A stretch of DNA of 9,839 nucleotides, taken from an uncultured Phascolarctobacterium sp. GTDB taxonomy: Bacteria; Bacillota; Negativicutes; Acidaminococcales; Acidaminococcaceae. Position 1 is the first letter of the stretch, and the number at the start of each line of letters is the position of its first letter. The stretch is from contig NZ_CAJMEH010000069.1 of assembly GCF_905212365.1 (NCBI RefSeq), positions 1 through 9,839 of the forward strand, in the 5' to 3' direction. The position numbers and the translations under genes are program-made. Below are positions 7,460-9,839 of this stretch, one piece after another. The notes below the pieces were generated by a model that saw only the letters and a program-made list of their open reading frames with translations, was not told the origin of the DNA and did not search any database.

Positions 7460-8119
7460 TCACTCCTTCGTATTTGTATCGGCTTTGCCCTTGCAAATTT
7501 TATCTACAATAAAATACGTTCTCGCCACACGGTAGCGCTCCGCTTCCATAATCGTCAGCACCTTCTGCGCCGCCTTTTCGGCAATATCGTTCACGATGAT
7601 ATAATCGTATTCCGCAGCGTAAGTCAGCTCGCTGGCCGCCGAAGCCATGCGCCGCTGAATAACGTCCTCGCTGTCGGTGCCGCGCTTGTAAATGCGCGCG
7701 GACAGCTCGTCCAGTGACGGCGGCACGATAAAAACGAATACGCCCTCCGGAAAACGTTTTTTTATCTGCAGCGCTCCCTGAATATCTATTTCCAGCAGCA
7801 CGTCGCGGCCGCTTTGCAGCTGCTCCATAACATATTGGCGCGGCGTACCGTAATAATTGCCGTACACCTCGGCATATTCCAAAAGCTCGCCGCGTTCAAT
7901 CATCTCCTTGACCTGGGGCACGGTCTTAAAAAAATAATTTACGCCGTCCACCTCGCCGTTACGGGGCTGGCGCGTCGTTACCGAAATAGAATAGCCCAAA
8001 TCCGGCAGCTTCTCGCGCAGCATCTGGCAAATCGTGCCCTTGCCAGCTCCCGAAGGCCCGGACACCACCAGCAGCACGCCCTTGGGAGTGACGCTTTCCT
8101 TTTGCTTTCCCATTACCAT
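7460..8119 (-). CDS. gmk: Guanylate kinase
   Basis: This cytoplasmic enzyme phosphorylates GMP (and dGMP) to GDP with ATP. From the chosen start it has 219 residues. The P-loop is GPSGAGKGT (21-29). The GMP-binding segment VTTRQPRNGEVDGVNYFF spans 47-64, YGTP is at 91-93 and nearby, and LLEIDIQGA at 108-116 carries the nucleotide-contact acidic residue. The lid region contains the Arg-rich ARIYKRGTDSEDVIQRRM. The start at 8119 is preferred because GAGGAG lies 7 nt upstream; an ATG at 8134 would place that site inside the coding sequence and overlap remA by 11 nt. It follows remA by 4 nt. Its product feeds RNA and DNA synthesis and (p)ppGpp production. Confidence 0.97.
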   Translation of the reverse strand: MVMGKQKESVTPKGVLLVVSGPSGAGKGTICQMLREKLPDLGYSISVTTRQPRNGEVDGVNYFFKTVPQVKEMIERGELLEYAEVYGNYYGTPRQYVMEQLQSGRDVLLEIDIQGALQIKKRFPEGVFVFIVPPSLDELSARIYKRGTDSEDVIQRRMASAASELTYAAEYDYIIVNDIAEKAAQKVLTIMEAERYRVARTYFIVDKICKGKADTNTKE

Positions 8120-8123
8120 CGTT

Positions 8124-8384
8124 TTACTCCTCATCCTCTACATCGTTTTGAGCAAGGCGGTTAGCCACTGTTTCCGGCTGCACGGCGGACAGCATAATAT
8201 GCCCGCTGTCGGCAACCACCACAGCGCGGGTACGGCGGCCGTAAGTAGCGTCGATCAGCAAGCCCTTATCGCGCGCCTCCTGAATAATGCGCTTAATGGG
8301 CGCGGATTCCGGGCTGATAATGGCAATGATGCGGTTGGCGGCGACTACGTTGCCAAAGCCGATATTGATAAGCTTAATATCCAT
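8124..8384 (-). CDS. remA: RemA family DNA-binding regulator (DUF370)
   Basis: This 86-residue protein matches the RemA/DUF370 family along its length: IGFGNVVAANRIIAI (8-22), the charged SPESAPIKRIIQEARDKG segment and LIDATYGRRTRAVVVADSGH (43-62). In Bacillus subtilis RemA is a DNA-binding activator of biofilm matrix genes; the role in other Bacillota is less clear. The ATG has an excellent GAGGAGG 5 nt upstream. It sits between yicC and gmk, 39 nt after yicC, the same order seen in many Bacillota genomes. The C-terminal acidic tail (NDVEDEE) is variable in the family. Confidence 0.93.
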   Translation of the reverse strand: MDIKLINIGFGNVVAANRIIAIISPESAPIKRIIQEARDKGLLIDATYGRRTRAVVVADSGHIMLSAVQPETVANRLAQNDVEDEE

Positions 8385-8423
8385 ACTAACCTCCTCGTTT
8401 TATTTACGCAGCAGCCTTCTGCT

Positions 8424-9323
8424 TTATTCGATATTCTGTACCTGCTCGCGGATTTTTTCAATCTCGGCCTTAATTTCCACCACAATCTGCGCCAAAGTAT
8501 AATCGTTGGCCTTGGACGCGATGGTATTGGCCTCGCGGTTGAACTCCTGAATCAAAAAGTCCAGCTTGCGCCCCACCGGATGGTCGGAAGCGAGAATCAG
8601 CTTGAACTGCTTGATATGGCTCTTCAAGCGCACAATTTCTTCCGTAACGCTGGTGCGATCGGCGAAAATCGCCACCTCCTGCAGCAAACGCTCCGGCTCC
8701 ACCGTCACATTATGCTCCGCCAAAAGATTATTCAGACGCTCCGAAAGCTTATTCTGATATTCCTCCACCACTATGGGCGAACGCTCCTCGATTAAAGCTA
8801 GCTTTTCGGCAATCAAATCGGCGCGGTAAATAAAATCGCCGTAAATATTGCCGCCCTCGGCCTCGCGCATAGCTACCAAATTGGTCACAGCCTGCCGCAA
8901 AGCCTGCTCTACCTTGGGCCACACGCTTTCTACGTCAAAAAAGCCTTCCTTAACATTGATAACGTCCTGGCAGCGGGCGATATATAAAATTTCCGCAGCG
9001 GCGTTAATACCTGTTTCCGCAGCGCCAACTGCCTCGCCCACCTCCTGCAAAGCGTTGTGGTACGCGGCGGCTAAATTCTTATCCACCTTCAGCGTGCAGT
9101 TGCCGCTGGCGGTATAATCGGCGTTAATAAAGACGTCGATGCGTCCGCGGCTTATAGTTTTCAAAATTGTTTTGCGAATGCGGTCCTCCAACGGATTCAA
9201 AAACCGCGGCAGCCGAATCGCAACCTCGTTGTAACGATGGTTTACGGCCTTCATTTCCACGGTGATAGAAAAATTATCGTCCTCGTATTCGCCGCGGCCA
9301 AAGCCGGTCATGCTCTTTAACAC
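8424..9323 (-). CDS. yicC: YicC/YloC family endoribonuclease
   Basis: This 299-residue protein belongs to the YicC family, members of which act in RNA turnover; E. coli YicC has been reported as an endoribonuclease that helps degrade a small RNA. The N-terminal domain opens with KSMTGFGRGEYEDD (3-16) and contains EMKAVNHRY (23-31). The C-terminal DUF1732 domain covers about 215-299, with ADRTSVTEEIVRLKSHIKQF (221-240), GRKLDFLIQEFNREANTIAS (251-270) and the terminal REQVQNIE. The start is GTG, fixed by AGGAGG 6 nt upstream and by the family N-terminus; the next ATG is 12 nt further in and too far from that site. It is the first gene of the yicC-remA-gmk-rpoZ-coaBC operon. Confidence 0.95.
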   Translation of the reverse strand: MLKSMTGFGRGEYEDDNFSITVEMKAVNHRYNEVAIRLPRFLNPLEDRIRKTILKTISRGRIDVFINADYTASGNCTLKVDKNLAAAYHNALQEVGEAVGAAETGINAAAEILYIARCQDVINVKEGFFDVESVWPKVEQALRQAVTNLVAMREAEGGNIYGDFIYRADLIAEKLALIEERSPIVVEEYQNKLSERLNNLLAEHNVTVEPERLLQEVAIFADRTSVTEEIVRLKSHIKQFKLILASDHPVGRKLDFLIQEFNREANTIASKANDYTLAQIVVEIKAEIEKIREQVQNIE

Positions 9324-9370
9324 AAAGTTCCTCCTAACCCCGCTAAGCGGCGTATTAAGTGTACAGTCAA

Positions 9371-9400
9371 AAGATAAGCCTCGTTGACAAATCTTATCTT
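9371..9400. repeat. Inverted repeat in the yicC leader
   Basis: Perfect 8-nt arms AAGATAAG (9371-9378) and CTTATCTT (9393-9400) flank a 14-nt centre. On the minus strand the structure begins right at the predicted transcription start of yicC, so it would form a stem at the extreme 5' end of the mRNA, or act as a DNA operator. There is no T tract after it, so it is not a terminator. Confidence 0.5.
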
Positions 9401-9413
9401 GAAAAAATATTAT
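9384..9413 (+). promoter_or_regulatory. Possible divergent plus-strand promoter
   Basis: A perfect -35 TTGACA (9384-9389) and a -10 TATTAT (9408-9413) are separated by 18 nt on the plus strand. It overlaps the yicC promoter and the inverted repeat. No plus-strand gene follows; a transcript would run antisense to the small reading frame at 9438-9749. It could be a real antisense or small RNA promoter or a chance match in AT-rich DNA. Confidence 0.35.
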
Positions 9414-9437
9414 ATCATATCTTGCCGCAGATTTCAG
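9409..9437 (-). promoter_or_regulatory. Promoter of the yicC-coaBC operon
   Basis: On the minus strand TATAAT (9414 to 9409) is preceded by TGA, an extended -10, with a -35-like CTGAAA (9437 to 9432) 17 nt upstream. Transcription would start near 9402, giving a leader of about 79 nt. The leader also contains a short CCGC/GCGG hairpin (9340-9350) beside the ribosome binding site of yicC. Confidence 0.65.
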
Positions 9438-9749
9438 CTATTTTGTGGAAATTACCTCAGTAAAGCGCATTATGATTTTCGTCCTCAAGTACGTAAAAAT
9501 AGCGTAAGCCTTAGACTGGTCGATTTTATAAGTTTTATTTTCGACTTTGACTATCTGATTAGTAAAGTATTCCACCGTCGCTTTCGTCGGACGCGCGTAA
9601 AGATTATCTTTAATATCCGTTTGCAAACCGCCGACAAAATCTGTGTAGCTTTCGCTGGCGACAACCGTCAGTTTATTTATTTCCTGTACGGCGTCGCCGC
9701 AAGCTTCTGCGTCCATGCGCTCGCCCTGCTGGTTGACGCACAAACGCAT
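9438..9749 (-). CDS. Hypothetical protein, possibly a truncated or frameshifted gene
   Basis: I do not recognise this 103-residue product. From the first ATG it reads MRLCVNQQGERMDAEACGDA and ends RTKIIMRFTEVISTK. It has two cysteines (4 and 17), no evident signal peptide or membrane segment, and a mixed charged composition. Codon choice looks like real coding sequence. The start is doubtful: no ribosome binding site precedes the ATG, and in-frame stop codons (TAA at 9801-9803, then TGA) lie shortly upstream. Just upstream a second minus-strand frame is open from before 9803 down to a stop at 9677 and would join this one by adding a single G in the GGG run at 9750-9752. An intrinsic terminator lies only about 60 nt upstream, leaving little room for a promoter. 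A decayed gene remnant is the likeliest reading. Confidence 0.45.
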   Translation of the reverse strand: MRLCVNQQGERMDAEACGDAVQEINKLTVVASESYTDFVGGLQTDIKDNLYARPTKATVEYFTNQIVKVENKTYKIDQSKAYAIFTYLRTKIIMRFTEVISTK

Positions 9750-9811
9750 CCCGCGCCCGTTTCCATCTCTATATCCAGACTGCAGCGTCCTTGTCGGCAG
9801 TTATCAGCGCA

Positions 9812-9839
9812 TAGAAAAAGACTCAAGCGAATGCTTGAG
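9812..9839 (-). terminator. Intrinsic terminator of a gene beyond the right edge
   Basis: On the minus strand CTCAAGC and GCTTGAG pair around a 4-nt ATTC loop and are followed by TCTTTTTCTAT. The stem may extend beyond the window. It would end a minus-strand transcript coming from the right, just before the small reading frame at 9438-9749. Confidence 0.75.

Noticed and set aside
8120..8134. Upstream ATG for guanylate kinase adding five residues
   Set aside because: It would put the GAGGAG ribosome binding site inside the gene and overlap remA by 11 nt; the ATG at 8119 has ideal spacing.

Overview
This window reads as a bacterial chromosome segment in which every supported gene lies on the minus strand. 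The organism is probably a Bacillota member. Evidence for this is a remA (DUF370) gene in the order yicC-remA-gmk-rpoZ-coaBC, a SAM-I (S-box) riboswitch with an intrinsic terminator in front of metK, strong AGGAGG-type ribosome binding sites, a very short omega subunit and a lipoprotein substrate-binding protein. Base composition is mixed and many third positions are G or C. Negativicutes is my best guess at class, but this is inference only.

Reading in the direction of transcription (right to left): the right edge (9812-9839) holds an intrinsic terminator for a gene outside the window. Next is a small unrecognised reading frame (9438-9749) that looks truncated or frameshifted. A promoter with an extended -10 then drives a compact housekeeping operon: yicC (RNA turnover), remA (DNA-binding regulator), gmk (GMP to GDP), rpoZ (RNA polymerase omega) and coaBC (coenzyme A synthesis). 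After it, metK (S-adenosylmethionine synthetase) has its own promoter and a transcription-terminating SAM-I riboswitch, and is closed by a hairpin terminator at 4491-4525.

From 4316 to the left edge runs a second, accessory operon of six tightly packed genes: two tandem CE4/NodB-family deacetylases of the HpPgdA/PuuE type, a three-part polar amino-acid ABC transporter (lipoprotein, permease, ATPase), and an Asp/Glu/hydantoin-racemase family protein cut by the window edge. Gaps are 15, 15 and 2 nt, and two gene pairs overlap (4 and 8 nt), so co-transcription is very likely. The deacetylases have no visible signal peptide. Together with the importer and racemase, this suggests uptake and intracellular hydrolysis of a small chiral cyclic amide (hydantoin-, imide- or allantoin-like) or an N-acyl amino acid, rather than cell-wall modification. 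That pathway is a hypothesis.

I saw no CRISPR array, tRNA, rRNA, insertion sequence or phage gene. The most interesting items are the six-gene deacetylase/transporter/racemase operon, the resolvable antiterminator of the metK riboswitch, and the broken small gene with the promoter and inverted-repeat cluster at the right end.
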